Shown: piece after piece, positions 17,740 through 26,498 of the stretch
Position numbering within the stretch: position 1 is the first letter of the stretch
How the letters are laid out: each line of letters starts with the position of its first letter
Origin: Marinobacter denitrificans
GTDB lineage: Bacteria; Pseudomonadota; Gammaproteobacteria; Pseudomonadales; Oleiphilaceae
DNA: 64,000 nucleotides
Direction: 5' to 3'
Assembly: GCF_008795955.1 (NCBI RefSeq)
Contig: NZ_VMHN01000002.1
Span: forward strand, 434,001-498,000
Position numbers and translations under genes: made by a program
The notes under the pieces: generated by a model
Databases searched by the model: none
The model's input: the letters and a program-made list of their open reading frames with translations, nothing else
Told to the model about the DNA's origin: nothing

Positions 17740-17755
17740 TGGCATGGATATGGCT
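17740..17755 (+). promoter_or_regulatory. Sigma-54 (-24/-12) promoter of the THxN PEP-CTERM gene
   Basis: TGGCATGGATATGGCT matches the sigma-54 consensus TGGCACGNNNNTTGCW at all but two fixed positions. The invariant GG and GC are twelve bases apart, as required. The start point would be near 17766, about 40 bases before the ATG at 17805. The promoter fits control by PrsR. Confidence 0.72.
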
Positions 17756-17804
17756 TATAGGCGACAGAGTATTTCGCAGTAACCATAATGAAGAAGGATC
17801 TACC

Positions 17805-18479
17805 ATGTATAAGATGTCGATGTTGGGAGGAGTGTTCGCTGCTTCATTAGCTATACCTGCCTTTGCAATGCCCGTGATTTCCGTTGATAGCGTATCTGGT
17901 GTCTGGTCAGACGCCGAAGGCGGTAGCGCCGTTTACAGTGACGGAGGCCGGGAAGTTCGTTGGGGCATTGGTCAGCCAACACAGAGCGGCTACCGTTTTG
18001 ATGGATCTGCACCCGCCGCATTTAATGTAGATATCAACGAAGAATTTGATCTGGGCACTTTCACCCATTTCAATTATCAGATTAATACTGGTTCAGGTAT
18101 CGACAGTGTTCTGCTGAGCATCTCAATGGATATCTCCGTGGACGGAAACCCCTATGCGACGCCTCTGGCGTTTACGTTCCTCCATGAAGAAACACGGAAC
18201 TCTGGTAGCGACTGCTGCGACGACATTGTGTCCTTCGAGAGCCTCATGTCATCAGAAGCGTTCGACATTGACGGAACCTGGTACACACTTGACTTGAGAG
18301 GCTTCAGTCAAAACGGCGGTCCTACCCTTGAGCAACTGATCTCACCGGAGCATGGCGACAACGTGGCCCAGCTCAGAGGTGTATTTACCAAGGTTCCTGA
18401 GCCAGGCACTCTTGCGCTGCTCGGTCTGGGTCTTGCCGGCCTCGGACTTTCCCGTCGCCGCAAGCCTCTAGCCCAATAA
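17805..18479 (+). CDS. THxN-family PEP-CTERM exported protein
   Basis: This 224-residue secreted protein has a signal peptide ending near AFAM and a PEP-CTERM tail (VPEPGTLALLGLGLAGLGLS followed by RRRK) that is the exosortase recognition signal. The body opens VSGVWSDAEGG and has WGIGQPT and FTHFNYQI. The last carries the T-H-x-N motif that names this PEP-CTERM subfamily. Two adjacent Cys (SDCCDD) are unusual. The ATG at 17805 has AAGGA six bases upstream, and a longer in-frame ATG at 17739 falls inside the promoter. A sigma-54 promoter and a possible PrsR site lie upstream, and a bidirectional terminator follows. Its function is unknown. Confidence 0.9.
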   Translation: MYKMSMLGGVFAASLAIPAFAMPVISVDSVSGVWSDAEGGSAVYSDGGREVRWGIGQPTQSGYRFDGSAPAAFNVDINEEFDLGTFTHFNYQINTGSGIDSVLLSISMDISVDGNPYATPLAFTFLHEETRNSGSDCCDDIVSFESLMSSEAFDIDGTWYTLDLRGFSQNGGPTLEQLISPEHGDNVAQLRGVFTKVPEPGTLALLGLGLAGLGLSRRRKPLAQ

Positions 18480-18512
18480 AGGCTGCCTACAACGATTGTA
18501 GCGGTCTTGAAC

Positions 18513-18547
18513 AAAAAAACCGGAGCTCGAATGAGCGCCGGTTTTTT
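18513..18547. terminator. Bidirectional rho-independent terminator
   Basis: AAAAAAACCGG (18513-18523) pairs with CCGGTTTTTT (18538-18547), extended inside by AGCTC/GAGC around a short loop. A-rich and T-rich flanks let it work on both strands. It separates the convergent PEP-CTERM gene and exosortase operon. Confidence 0.85.
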
Positions 18548-18564
18548 ATTGGCCGGATGAAATG

Positions 18565-20067
18565 TCACCGTTGTGCGCCGTTCAGGAACCTTTCGAAGGT
18601 GGCTCTCTGCCCGGAGCAGTCCGGGCTTGTCTCGCCTTCACTTGATACGCTTTCACACCGTCCAGCAAGTGCCCATAGGGCGCCACGGGCGTCTCCCCTG
18701 AGCTTGTTCAGTGCTCCCTGGATTTTTACTTCGATGTTCGACGTGGTGAGTTGCCCACCTATCTGATACCACGACCATAAAATGACGTAAGAGCCGCCGG
18801 CATTTTTCTGGATAACCGTCTCACTGACGGCATCCGGGCTAGCATCATTGTTGCCGTTACGGGCCCGAGTGGTCCTGGAAACAAGCTTCCATTCCTTTCG
18901 GTCGAACAGCTGGTTTCGATACCCGAGCAGCTCCCTGTCCTGCGCCTGCCGGCGATACCCTGTGACTTGCACTTGCACCCGTTCCAGATCATCCGACACA
19001 TACACTCCGCCCAGATCAATGTCTGGCTTTGAATAGTCTGGCTGCCAGAAATCTGCGTGCTTGAGTGGGCCGCTCCAGCCGGCTTCAGGCACAGGCAGGT
19101 CTGGCTCCCAGGCGCTGGCCATGCGTTCGGTTCGGGCATCAAGGGCAGCCGGTATCAGCGGTGGCACGAGGAGCAGCAGCGAAGCCACCAGAGGCCACTT
19201 GATGGACAGCGAGCTTGTATGCGCCTGTTCAGTTTCAGGCTGGGGATGGACATTTTCGTCAGCGGCATTCGAGGAAGGCTGCTCAAGCCAGGTGGAGATA
19301 AAGAAAAGCGGTACCAGCGTAATGATGACGAAGATGACCCATCCGAAGAGTTCATGGTCCTCTACCAGAGAGGTTTCCATGTTGGTGTAATGCCCCGCGG
19401 CGATGATGCCGAAAACTCTTATCCAGTTCGCCACCATGGACAACAGGCCGGCAATCACAATAAGCAGAATAATGCGGGTCTTCGAGCCGTAATAAAGCTG
19501 GCCGTAGAAAGCTGCGAGAAATAGCGCGACCATCAGGTAGCGCACACCGCTACATCCATCTTCAACAAGGAATGTTCCGACATCCAGGATAATATAGAAC
19601 TCGTGGATGGTGGCAGGGATATCAAATGCCTGCAGCAGGATTGTGTTAAAGAAAACGGTGATGTGCTGGAGCAGGGGGGAGAAGTCGTCCCATATGGGTA
19701 CCGCAAAAACCAGCAGTAGAATGGGCCCGCCTGCGACGGCCAGAAATCCCTTTCCCCATATTGACCACCCCCAGAAGAGGATGATCAGTAACGCCAGCAT
19801 CAGACGGAACACTCTGATGTCCGCCGCCTGGGAGAGGATCAGCCCCACAATAGCGCCAGCCAGAAAAAATAGCCCCAGGGGCGAGCCTTTCATTCTCAGG
19901 GCCGCGAGGGAGTTTTTCCTTTTGTAGAGAACAAAGAACACGCCACCCAATACCAGAAACCCATGGTGGTAGATAATCGAGTTGTACCACAGATCAAAAA
20001 ATGACTGCCATTCAGCCCAGAGCCCCACCGCCAGCAGCGGAATTGAGGCCAGCCAGAAATACCGCAT
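18565..20067 (-). CDS. xrtA: Exosortase fused to an EpsI domain (XrtA-type)
   Basis: This protein of about 500 residues has eight or so membrane helices and then a periplasmic EpsI-like domain. Exosortases are membrane transpeptidase-like enzymes that process PEP-CTERM proteins. The catalytic triad is visible: Cys172 in VEDGCSGVRYL, Arg217 in NWIRVFGI and His238 in VEDHELFGWV. The EpsI part contains YRRQAQDRELLGYRN and later SYVILWSWYQIGG. I prefer the ATG at 20067, with GAGG seven bases upstream. An upstream ATG at 20085 overlaps the prsT stop and adds six residues. It is last in the minus-strand prs operon. The XrtA subtype is inferred from the neighbouring prsK, prsR and prsT and from the VPEPG substrates. 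Confidence 0.88.
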   Translation of the reverse strand: MRYFWLASIPLLAVGLWAEWQSFFDLWYNSIIYHHGFLVLGGVFFVLYKRKNSLAALRMKGSPLGLFFLAGAIVGLILSQAADIRVFRLMLALLIILFWGWSIWGKGFLAVAGGPILLLVFAVPIWDDFSPLLQHITVFFNTILLQAFDIPATIHEFYIILDVGTFLVEDGCSGVRYLMVALFLAAFYGQLYYGSKTRIILLIVIAGLLSMVANWIRVFGIIAAGHYTNMETSLVEDHELFGWVIFVIITLVPLFFISTWLEQPSSNAADENVHPQPETEQAHTSSLSIKWPLVASLLLLVPPLIPAALDARTERMASAWEPDLPVPEAGWSGPLKHADFWQPDYSKPDIDLGGVYVSDDLERVQVQVTGYRRQAQDRELLGYRNQLFDRKEWKLVSRTTRARNGNNDASPDAVSETVIQKNAGGSYVILWSWYQIGGQLTTSNIEVKIQGALNKLRGDARGALWALAGRCESVSSEGETSPDCSGQRATFERFLNGAQR

Positions 20068-20084
20068 TGTTAAACCTCGATCCA

Positions 20085-22784
20085 TCAGCCCTGATCACCA
20101 AATTTTTCCAGAATTTCTTTTGCTTCAGCATTCCGGCCAGCAGCGCGGTATGCTTCTGCGAGGTGCAGAGCGATTTCCTCTGAGTCGGGTTGAAGCTCGT
20201 GGGCTTTTTGCAGGATAGGCAGACTTTCTTGATGGTTACCGGCTTTCAGCATGATCCACCCATAAGTGTCCACTATAGCGGCGCTTTCTGGCGCAAGATC
20301 ATAGGCTTTTTTGGCCATGGAGACAGCTCGCTCATCCCCTGCCTCGTGATATAGCCAGGCCAGGTTGTTCAGCACAACGGTATTCTCGGGCATGGAATCG
20401 AGTATTTTCTCGTAATTGGCTTTGGCTTTATCCTTCTCGCCCTCAGACTGCTGAAGCAGTGCGAGTCTCAGGCGCAACTGCAAGCTATCAGGGTAGGTCT
20501 CAATGCCGGACTCAAGCAGTGAAAGCGCTTCCTCTTCACGACCTGCGCCCTGCAAGACTGCAGCATAGGCATTGACGATGCGTGCGGTGGACTGTTTGTC
20601 CATAGCCAGTTGATAGAACTCGGCCGCCTGTTGGTATTGCCCCTCGCTTTCAAAGTAACGCGCCTCTAGCAGATACGGCCTTGGAGAATCCGGATGTTGT
20701 TGTTTCGCTTCCTGGAGAATGCTCCGAGCTTCATCTTCGTTTTCCGCGCTAAAGGCTTGTTGGGCTGCCTGTAGGGAAATTTCTTCGCTATCAGGGAAAA
20801 GGGCTCTGGCGCGGTTGAGAACCGCCGAAGCGCGGTCAGTCTCTCCTGCCTCTCGCAGGCTCGCCGCGATAGTGTTGTAGATACTTGCCACCAGAGGCGC
20901 TGCCCGTGATGGCGTATTCTCTTCTTTTCGCTCCAACAGAGTGGCTGTAAGGTCATCCGCTTCCTGGCTATTACCCTGGCGCAGCGCCAGTTCCAGCAGG
21001 ACGAGACGTGGCCCGGTGGCATCAGGATTCTGCTCCAGAACCTGTCTCATGAAACGCTCGGTTTCGTCCTGCTCCAGAACTGCGGTGAGTCCCTGAAGGG
21101 CCTCGCGACTATCGGGGGCGAGTTCCACGGCTTTACGGAAGTGCCTTTGCGCCTCGGCTTTATTGTCCTGGCTCAGAGCTAATCGGCCCAATGCGAGAAC
21201 CGGGCCCGGGGCACCGGCATCCTTATTGCTCGCTTGCGTGAAATAGTCCCGTGCTTCCTCCATTCTGTCCTGGCTGGCTGACAGGTTTCCACGAGTCAGC
21301 AGGGCTGCGACACTGTCAGGATCTTCTTTGATCCACTCTGATGCCGTAGTGGTGGCTGCCGCAACATCCCCGGAGCGAGCCTGGGCCTGAATCAGAAGGT
21401 TCCGCGCCTGGTCCATCTCAGGCGCCTTGTTTACCACCTGCCTTGCCAGGTCTATGGCTCGTTCATGCTCTCCCTTACGACTCAAATAGTTTGCATATCG
21501 CAACCGCAATTGGTGGTTGTCGGGGTTGAGTTCCAGTGCTTTCTCCATCAAGGCCTCACCGGCCTCGGTGTCACCGCTGGCAAGTGATGCTATTGCGACG
21601 AGAGCCAGAGTTTCGGGGTCGGAGTCTTTGCCTTCGAGTTTATCGAGTATGTCTTGCGCGCCTTGCGGATTGCGCATTTGTAACCGGGTGGCTGCCAACA
21701 GTTTACCGGCAACCTCCGATTCGCCCATTTCGGCAACCGGTGCCAGTAGCTTCTCGGCTTCCTCGACACGCCCCTGCCGGAAACGCACCAGGCCCAGCAT
21801 CAAGGCGGATTGCTCATGACCGGGTGCTTGGGCACGAACTTCCTCAAGGTAACGTGCTGCGTTGGTGAGGTCGCCTTCTTCCATCGCGTCCTGGGCGGCC
21901 ATCAGGTTACTTTTGATGGTGCCGGGTGCAGACTTGGCCAGTATTTCTTCATAGACAAACGCTTCAGCCTGTTTTCCCTGGGCTCTCAATACGCGGATAA
22001 GGGCGGAGATAGTGGCGTATTTCCGCTGGGTCATGACATCGTACTGGCCAATATCCTCAAGCGCTCTGATGTAGGCGTCTTCTGCCTTCTGCCAGTCTTT
22101 CTCCGCGTGAGCCATCTGGGCCTTCCATAGCCAGAGTTCGGTATCCTCACCGTCTATCTCTTCTGCCTCAGCGACGAGCTCTGCGGCTTTTTCCTTTTCC
22201 TCCCGGGCGAAAGCCACTTTAGAAAGGCCGACCACCGCCTCAACCGCGCCTGAGTCAACGGTTCTGGCTTCTTCAAAGGCCGCGCTGGCTTCATCGAGTT
22301 GCTCTGATGCCAGGTAGGTTTCGCCCCTGAGCAGAGTCGCCTCTGTCTCTAGCGACCGGTCTGGAGAGGTGATCCTGTCGAGCGCCGCCAGTGCCTGCTC
22401 ATGCTGGTTCCGCATCAGGTATGCTTCGGCGTACATGAGGTTGGCCCGGTTTTCTACCTCGGAATTGAGGTTCTCCTCTGGGATCTGCTCCAGGACCCAG
22501 GCGAGTTGTCTTTCCGCATTGATCGCATCGCCGGCCTTCAGCAGGTTGTCAATAATCAGAAAATAGGGGTCGAGTTGCTCTGGCTGCAATTCAATGGCAT
22601 TACGCGCCTCCAGCGTGCTGGCCTTTAGCTCACCCTGGCGCTGGAAGAACCGGGACTGGTCCAGATGACTCATGTACTGGATTTCTTCCTGGCTCATTTC
22701 ATCGCTGTCGCCGCCGCAACCTGCAAGGGTCAGCGAGATGGCAACTGAAAGTAGGGTGGCACGTACTGCTAATACTGGTTTCAT
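20085..22784 (-). CDS. prsT: PEP-CTERM system TPR-repeat lipoprotein PrsT
   Basis: This 899-residue lipoprotein has the signal ending ISLTLAGCGG (lipobox L-A-G-C). Nearly all the rest is tetratricopeptide repeats, for example ALNPDNHQLRLRYANYLSR-type units ending in P-D/E. Length, lipobox and place beside prsR and the exosortase match PrsT of XrtA systems, thought to be a periplasmic scaffold for polymer export or protein sorting. The ATG follows AAGGAAAGGAA by a normal distance. It lies 52 bases after prsR and directly abuts the exosortase gene, so co-transcription is likely. Partner proteins are unknown. Confidence 0.9.
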   Translation of the reverse strand: MKPVLAVRATLLSVAISLTLAGCGGDSDEMSQEEIQYMSHLDQSRFFQRQGELKASTLEARNAIELQPEQLDPYFLIIDNLLKAGDAINAERQLAWVLEQIPEENLNSEVENRANLMYAEAYLMRNQHEQALAALDRITSPDRSLETEATLLRGETYLASEQLDEASAAFEEARTVDSGAVEAVVGLSKVAFAREEKEKAAELVAEAEEIDGEDTELWLWKAQMAHAEKDWQKAEDAYIRALEDIGQYDVMTQRKYATISALIRVLRAQGKQAEAFVYEEILAKSAPGTIKSNLMAAQDAMEEGDLTNAARYLEEVRAQAPGHEQSALMLGLVRFRQGRVEEAEKLLAPVAEMGESEVAGKLLAATRLQMRNPQGAQDILDKLEGKDSDPETLALVAIASLASGDTEAGEALMEKALELNPDNHQLRLRYANYLSRKGEHERAIDLARQVVNKAPEMDQARNLLIQAQARSGDVAAATTTASEWIKEDPDSVAALLTRGNLSASQDRMEEARDYFTQASNKDAGAPGPVLALGRLALSQDNKAEAQRHFRKAVELAPDSREALQGLTAVLEQDETERFMRQVLEQNPDATGPRLVLLELALRQGNSQEADDLTATLLERKEENTPSRAAPLVASIYNTIAASLREAGETDRASAVLNRARALFPDSEEISLQAAQQAFSAENEDEARSILQEAKQQHPDSPRPYLLEARYFESEGQYQQAAEFYQLAMDKQSTARIVNAYAAVLQGAGREEEALSLLESGIETYPDSLQLRLRLALLQQSEGEKDKAKANYEKILDSMPENTVVLNNLAWLYHEAGDERAVSMAKKAYDLAPESAAIVDTYGWIMLKAGNHQESLPILQKAHELQPDSEEIALHLAEAYRAAGRNAEAKEILEKFGDQG

Positions 22785-22836
22785 GGCCCTGTTCCTTTCC
22801 TTTTTCGGGTGTTGTTATGGATTCCCTGCCTGTTAC

Positions 22837-24210
22837 TCAGGCACTCGAAGACTCGGAGGATGTTTCTATCCGATATTTGTCGGTCAGGTTGTAAAGCGTT
22901 GGCCGGGTAATACCCAGCAGGCGTGAGGCCTGCGCCATATTGAAGTTGCAGGACTGAAGTGCCTGGATAATGGCTGCTCTTTCGGCATTTTCACGCACCT
23001 GCCGCAGGTTCAGCTGGCTTTCGGGGGCATCCAGGTCGCAGTTCAGCTGCAAGTCGGCGGCGGTCACCCGCTTGCCGTCCGCCATGATGGTGGCCCGCTT
23101 CACCTTGTTGATCATTTCCCGCACGTTGCCAGGCCAGGGGTAGCTCTTGATGGCCTTGATGGCATCTTCGGTGAAGGCCAGGTTGGGGCGGTCCATCTGC
23201 TTGCCGAGGGATTGCAGCAACGACTGCGCGATAACGAGCGCGTCGCCCTCCCGGTCGCGTAGTGCAGGCACGTCGAGAGTGATTTCGCTGATGCGGTAAT
23301 AAAGGTCTTCACGGAAGGTGCCCTCGGTGATGAGCTCCTGTACGTCCCGGTGGGTAGCGCAGACTACGCGCACATCCACGGCGACGGGTTTCACCGAGCC
23401 CACCCGGTCTACCATTCTTTCCTGCAGAAACCTCAGCAGTTTGGCTTGCAGAGGCATGGGCATGTCACCGATTTCGTCCAGGAAAAGGGTGCCGCCGTTG
23501 GCGTTTTCGATCTTGCCTTTTTTGCTCTGAGTGGCGCCGGTGAACGAGCCTTTCTCAAAGCCGAACAGTTCGCTTTCCAGGAGGTTCTCGGGAATCGCCG
23601 CACAGTTGATCGCGGCAAAAGGTTTTTCTGCACGGTGGCTCAGGTCGTGGAGGGCGCGCGCCAGCAGTTCTTTGCCGGTGCCCGTCTCGCCCGTAATCAG
23701 TGTGGTTACATCGGTGGGAGCGACTTTTTCCAGTGTCCGGCAAATGGAGAGCATTTGCGGGCTGGCTGCAACGATGCCCTTGATGCTGGTGCCGTTGCGC
23801 TGGCGGGCCAGTTCACGGTTGTCACGTTCGAGTTCTGCGAGCCGGAAGGCGCGGTTGACCACAAATGTGAGAATATCGGCATCCAGGGGTTTCTGGTAGA
23901 AATCGCTGGCACCCATGCCGATGGCTTTGACGGCGTTCTCTTTATCTTCCCGGCCGGTTACCACGATGATCTTGGTCATGGGGGCCAGCCGCAGGATTTC
24001 CTCGAGTAACAGAAAACCTTCCGACGCTCCGCCTGGATCAGGGGGAAGGCCCAGATCCAGGGTGATTACATCTGGTTCAGTCCTGCGCAGGGCTGCGAGG
24101 GCAGACTCACGGTCTGCAGCAACGCTCACTTCCAGGTCCTCGCTGAAACACCAGCGCATCTGGCTTTGCAGACCAGGATCGTCCTCTACTATTAAAAGTC
24201 GTCTACTCAC
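22837..24210 (-). CDS. prsR: PEP-CTERM-box response regulator, sigma-54 activator PrsR
   Basis: This NtrC-type regulator has about 457 residues. A receiver domain (LLIVEDDPGLQ, with phospho-acceptor Asp in VITLDLGLP) is followed by a sigma-54-interacting AAA+ domain. That domain has Walker A GETGTGKE, the sigma-54 contact loop KGSFTGA and Walker B GGTLFLDEIGDMP. The chain ends with a Fis-type helix-turn-helix (NMAQASRLLGITRPTLYNL). I chose the GTG at 24210, where the receiver domain begins. A GTG at 24264 would add 18 unusual residues without a ribosome site. PrsK is the likely sensor kinase, encoded just upstream. Its probable target is the sigma-54 promoter at 17740. Confidence 0.9.
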   Translation of the reverse strand: MSRRLLIVEDDPGLQSQMRWCFSEDLEVSVAADRESALAALRRTEPDVITLDLGLPPDPGGASEGFLLLEEILRLAPMTKIIVVTGREDKENAVKAIGMGASDFYQKPLDADILTFVVNRAFRLAELERDNRELARQRNGTSIKGIVAASPQMLSICRTLEKVAPTDVTTLITGETGTGKELLARALHDLSHRAEKPFAAINCAAIPENLLESELFGFEKGSFTGATQSKKGKIENANGGTLFLDEIGDMPMPLQAKLLRFLQERMVDRVGSVKPVAVDVRVVCATHRDVQELITEGTFREDLYYRISEITLDVPALRDREGDALVIAQSLLQSLGKQMDRPNLAFTEDAIKAIKSYPWPGNVREMINKVKRATIMADGKRVTAADLQLNCDLDAPESQLNLRQVRENAERAAIIQALQSCNFNMAQASRLLGITRPTLYNLTDKYRIETSSESSSA

Positions 24211-24330
24211 AACGGCTACAAATCCCTTTCTGTATTGTGATGGTTTTGCAGTGAATCCTCTCACCCTTGATTCTTAACTGAACATTGACACTTTGCAACG
24301 ATAGACTTGGGCGGATTCAAAAATAGTCAA

Positions 24331-26469
24331 TTATTTGGCATTCCTCTGTGGCTCGAGCTGGTCGCTACCCGGTAACTCCGGCTCGATTTCGGCCGACCCC
24401 TCTTCCTCAACGGGCCTGGCGAGAGGAAAGCGGAGAGAAAAACAGGAACCCAGATCCGGCTCGCTGGTGACGTCTATGTTGCCGCCCACGTTGCGCACGT
24501 ATTCCCGGGCCTGATAGGCACCGATGCCCATGCCGGTCAGCCCCTTGGTGCTCTCAAACGGTTTGAACAGCTGGCTCTGGATGAAGTCCTCTGTCATACC
24601 TGCTCCTGTGTCCTGAATAAACAGTACCACACTGCCGCTGGCGGTTTTTAGGGTCAGGGTAATTTCGCCGTCCGGTGGGGTGGCATCCTGGGCATTCTGT
24701 ATCAGGTGGCCGAGGATACTACAGAGTTGGTCCCGGTCGGCGTTGATGTAGATCTTTCCGGGAGTGCCTGCCACCCGAGGTGTTGGCTGGCGGCGGGAAT
24801 AATGCTCCGCAAGGTGAGTAATGACCTCGCGGAGTTCCACCACTTCGGTCTCCAGGGTTTCGTCCGCCGGTTTGCGGATATGGTCTACCAGATTGGACAT
24901 TTTGCGAACAGCGTGATCCGTGGTGTTGATCATGTCGTCAATAAACGCCGGGTTTTCCCGATGCCGGGGGGCATTCTTTACCAGTAACGACAGTTGTGCA
25001 ATCAGCGTTTTCAGGTCATGGACCATAAAAGCGGAAGCCTTGCTGACCGCTTCGAACTGCATGGCCCGTGAGAGCCGGTTCTGGGCATCCGCCTGGGCCA
25101 GCAGGTTACAGGTTTGCCGGGCGACAACCTTGATGAGGTCAAAGTTTTCCCAGTTCAGCTCCACCCGGGCGTAGGGGTTGCCGATCATTGCGATACCGTA
25201 AAGGTCGTTGCTGAGATACAGAGGAATGACAAGCCATCCGTCTGGAATCTTCGAGATTGAGTCGGGAATTTCCAGCAGGTTATAGGCAACCGGGTCGCTG
25301 TGGTATTCATGCAGATCGATGATCCACTCACGTTCACCAAAAAACCGAACCAATTCAGAATTGGCGTCGATGGTTGTGTATTTCGGCGTTACCAGGTTTA
25401 CAGCGGTTTTGAGAAGATAATCGCCCTGGTCTTCCCGGATCCACAGAGCGCCGGCATTGCTTTCCACCAGGCTGGTGAGGATGCGGATCACCCGCTCCGG
25501 CAGTGGGGGGTTATCGCTGAGATCCGCCATCTCACGGGTCATCTTCAGCCACTCTTCCCGGTAATCGTATTTGTAGTCGAAGAAGTTCTGGCTGATGAAT
25601 ACCATCAACCGGGATCTGATCCGTCGCGATGTCAGCAAAGTGGCCAGAAATACGAGGGCGATCGTAAGAAACAGGACCTGAAGCGCCTCTCCCCAGTCGC
25701 CGCCGAGGGTTTTTACGTAGTAGCCCCCCAACGCCAGAAACAGAAGGTAGGCCCCGGCCAGGAGCAGGGTGCCGGCATGGAAGACCGCTGAGCGGGAGAG
25801 CTGGAAATCCACCGGCTGTTTCCGGGTATTGATAACGTTGACGGCAAACAGCGGTACCAGCGCAGCATTGACCAGGCCCCTGGCATTCCAGAAGGAGTCA
25901 GCCACCTGGCCAAACAGCAGGGCGTCGGCATACATGAAAAAGTCGAAGGCGAACAGGGTGGCGACGGCGATGCACACATACTTCATGCTGGAGCGGCCGA
26001 ATGACAGCGAGTTACGCCAGATCTGTTCCACCAGGGAGAGGCCGAGCAGGGAGAGGGCGATCTGGCCCACGACTTTGGTTTTACCGTCGAGAATGGTCAT
26101 CCCGAAGGCGTATTCCAATAACCCGGCGCCTAGCAGCAGTACGACCAGGGCCACTGTGGCCGTGGCGAGGATACGGCGCAGCCGGCCGACCAGGTTGGCG
26201 GTCCGGAAGGAATCCCGCAAAAGGGCGAAAAGCACTGTGATCCAGGCTGCGTCCCGCAGCAGTTCCAGCGTATAACGGATGAAAAACCCGGGCTCGCCCC
26301 ACAGGCTCTGGGCGATCAGGGAGGCGGCCCATATCAGGGTAACGAAAGAGGCCAGTACCAGTGAGCGGTCGATATCCCGCCGAAGGTATCGCGTGGCAAT
26401 AACCAGCCCCAGCAGCCCATAGGCTATGGCTGCGATGGAATGACTTATCAGGCTGAAATCGTTCAGCAT
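24331..26469 (-). CDS. prsK: XrtA/PEP-CTERM system sensor histidine kinase PrsK
   Basis: This 712-residue sensor kinase has an N-terminal block of about eight membrane helices (residues 10-290). A GAF-like region follows (about 320-460), then the phospho-acceptor helix (FMVHDLKTLIAQLSLL, His near 485). The ATPase domain has ILGHLIQNAQDATP (N box), IQDTGAGM (G1) and STKGLTGMGIGAYQARE (F/G2). PrsK senses an unknown envelope or polymer signal and should phosphorylate PrsR, encoded 121 bases downstream. AGGA sits eight bases before the ATG. It starts 30 bases after the SDR gene, so the operon may extend upstream. Confidence 0.92.
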   Translation of the reverse strand: MLNDFSLISHSIAAIAYGLLGLVIATRYLRRDIDRSLVLASFVTLIWAASLIAQSLWGEPGFFIRYTLELLRDAAWITVLFALLRDSFRTANLVGRLRRILATATVALVVLLLGAGLLEYAFGMTILDGKTKVVGQIALSLLGLSLVEQIWRNSLSFGRSSMKYVCIAVATLFAFDFFMYADALLFGQVADSFWNARGLVNAALVPLFAVNVINTRKQPVDFQLSRSAVFHAGTLLLAGAYLLFLALGGYYVKTLGGDWGEALQVLFLTIALVFLATLLTSRRIRSRLMVFISQNFFDYKYDYREEWLKMTREMADLSDNPPLPERVIRILTSLVESNAGALWIREDQGDYLLKTAVNLVTPKYTTIDANSELVRFFGEREWIIDLHEYHSDPVAYNLLEIPDSISKIPDGWLVIPLYLSNDLYGIAMIGNPYARVELNWENFDLIKVVARQTCNLLAQADAQNRLSRAMQFEAVSKASAFMVHDLKTLIAQLSLLVKNAPRHRENPAFIDDMINTTDHAVRKMSNLVDHIRKPADETLETEVVELREVITHLAEHYSRRQPTPRVAGTPGKIYINADRDQLCSILGHLIQNAQDATPPDGEITLTLKTASGSVVLFIQDTGAGMTEDFIQSQLFKPFESTKGLTGMGIGAYQAREYVRNVGGNIDVTSEPDLGSCFSLRFPLARPVEEEGSAEIEPELPGSDQLEPQRNAK

Positions 26470-26498
26470 GGCTCGCGTCCTGCGTTGTTCGCCATTAG

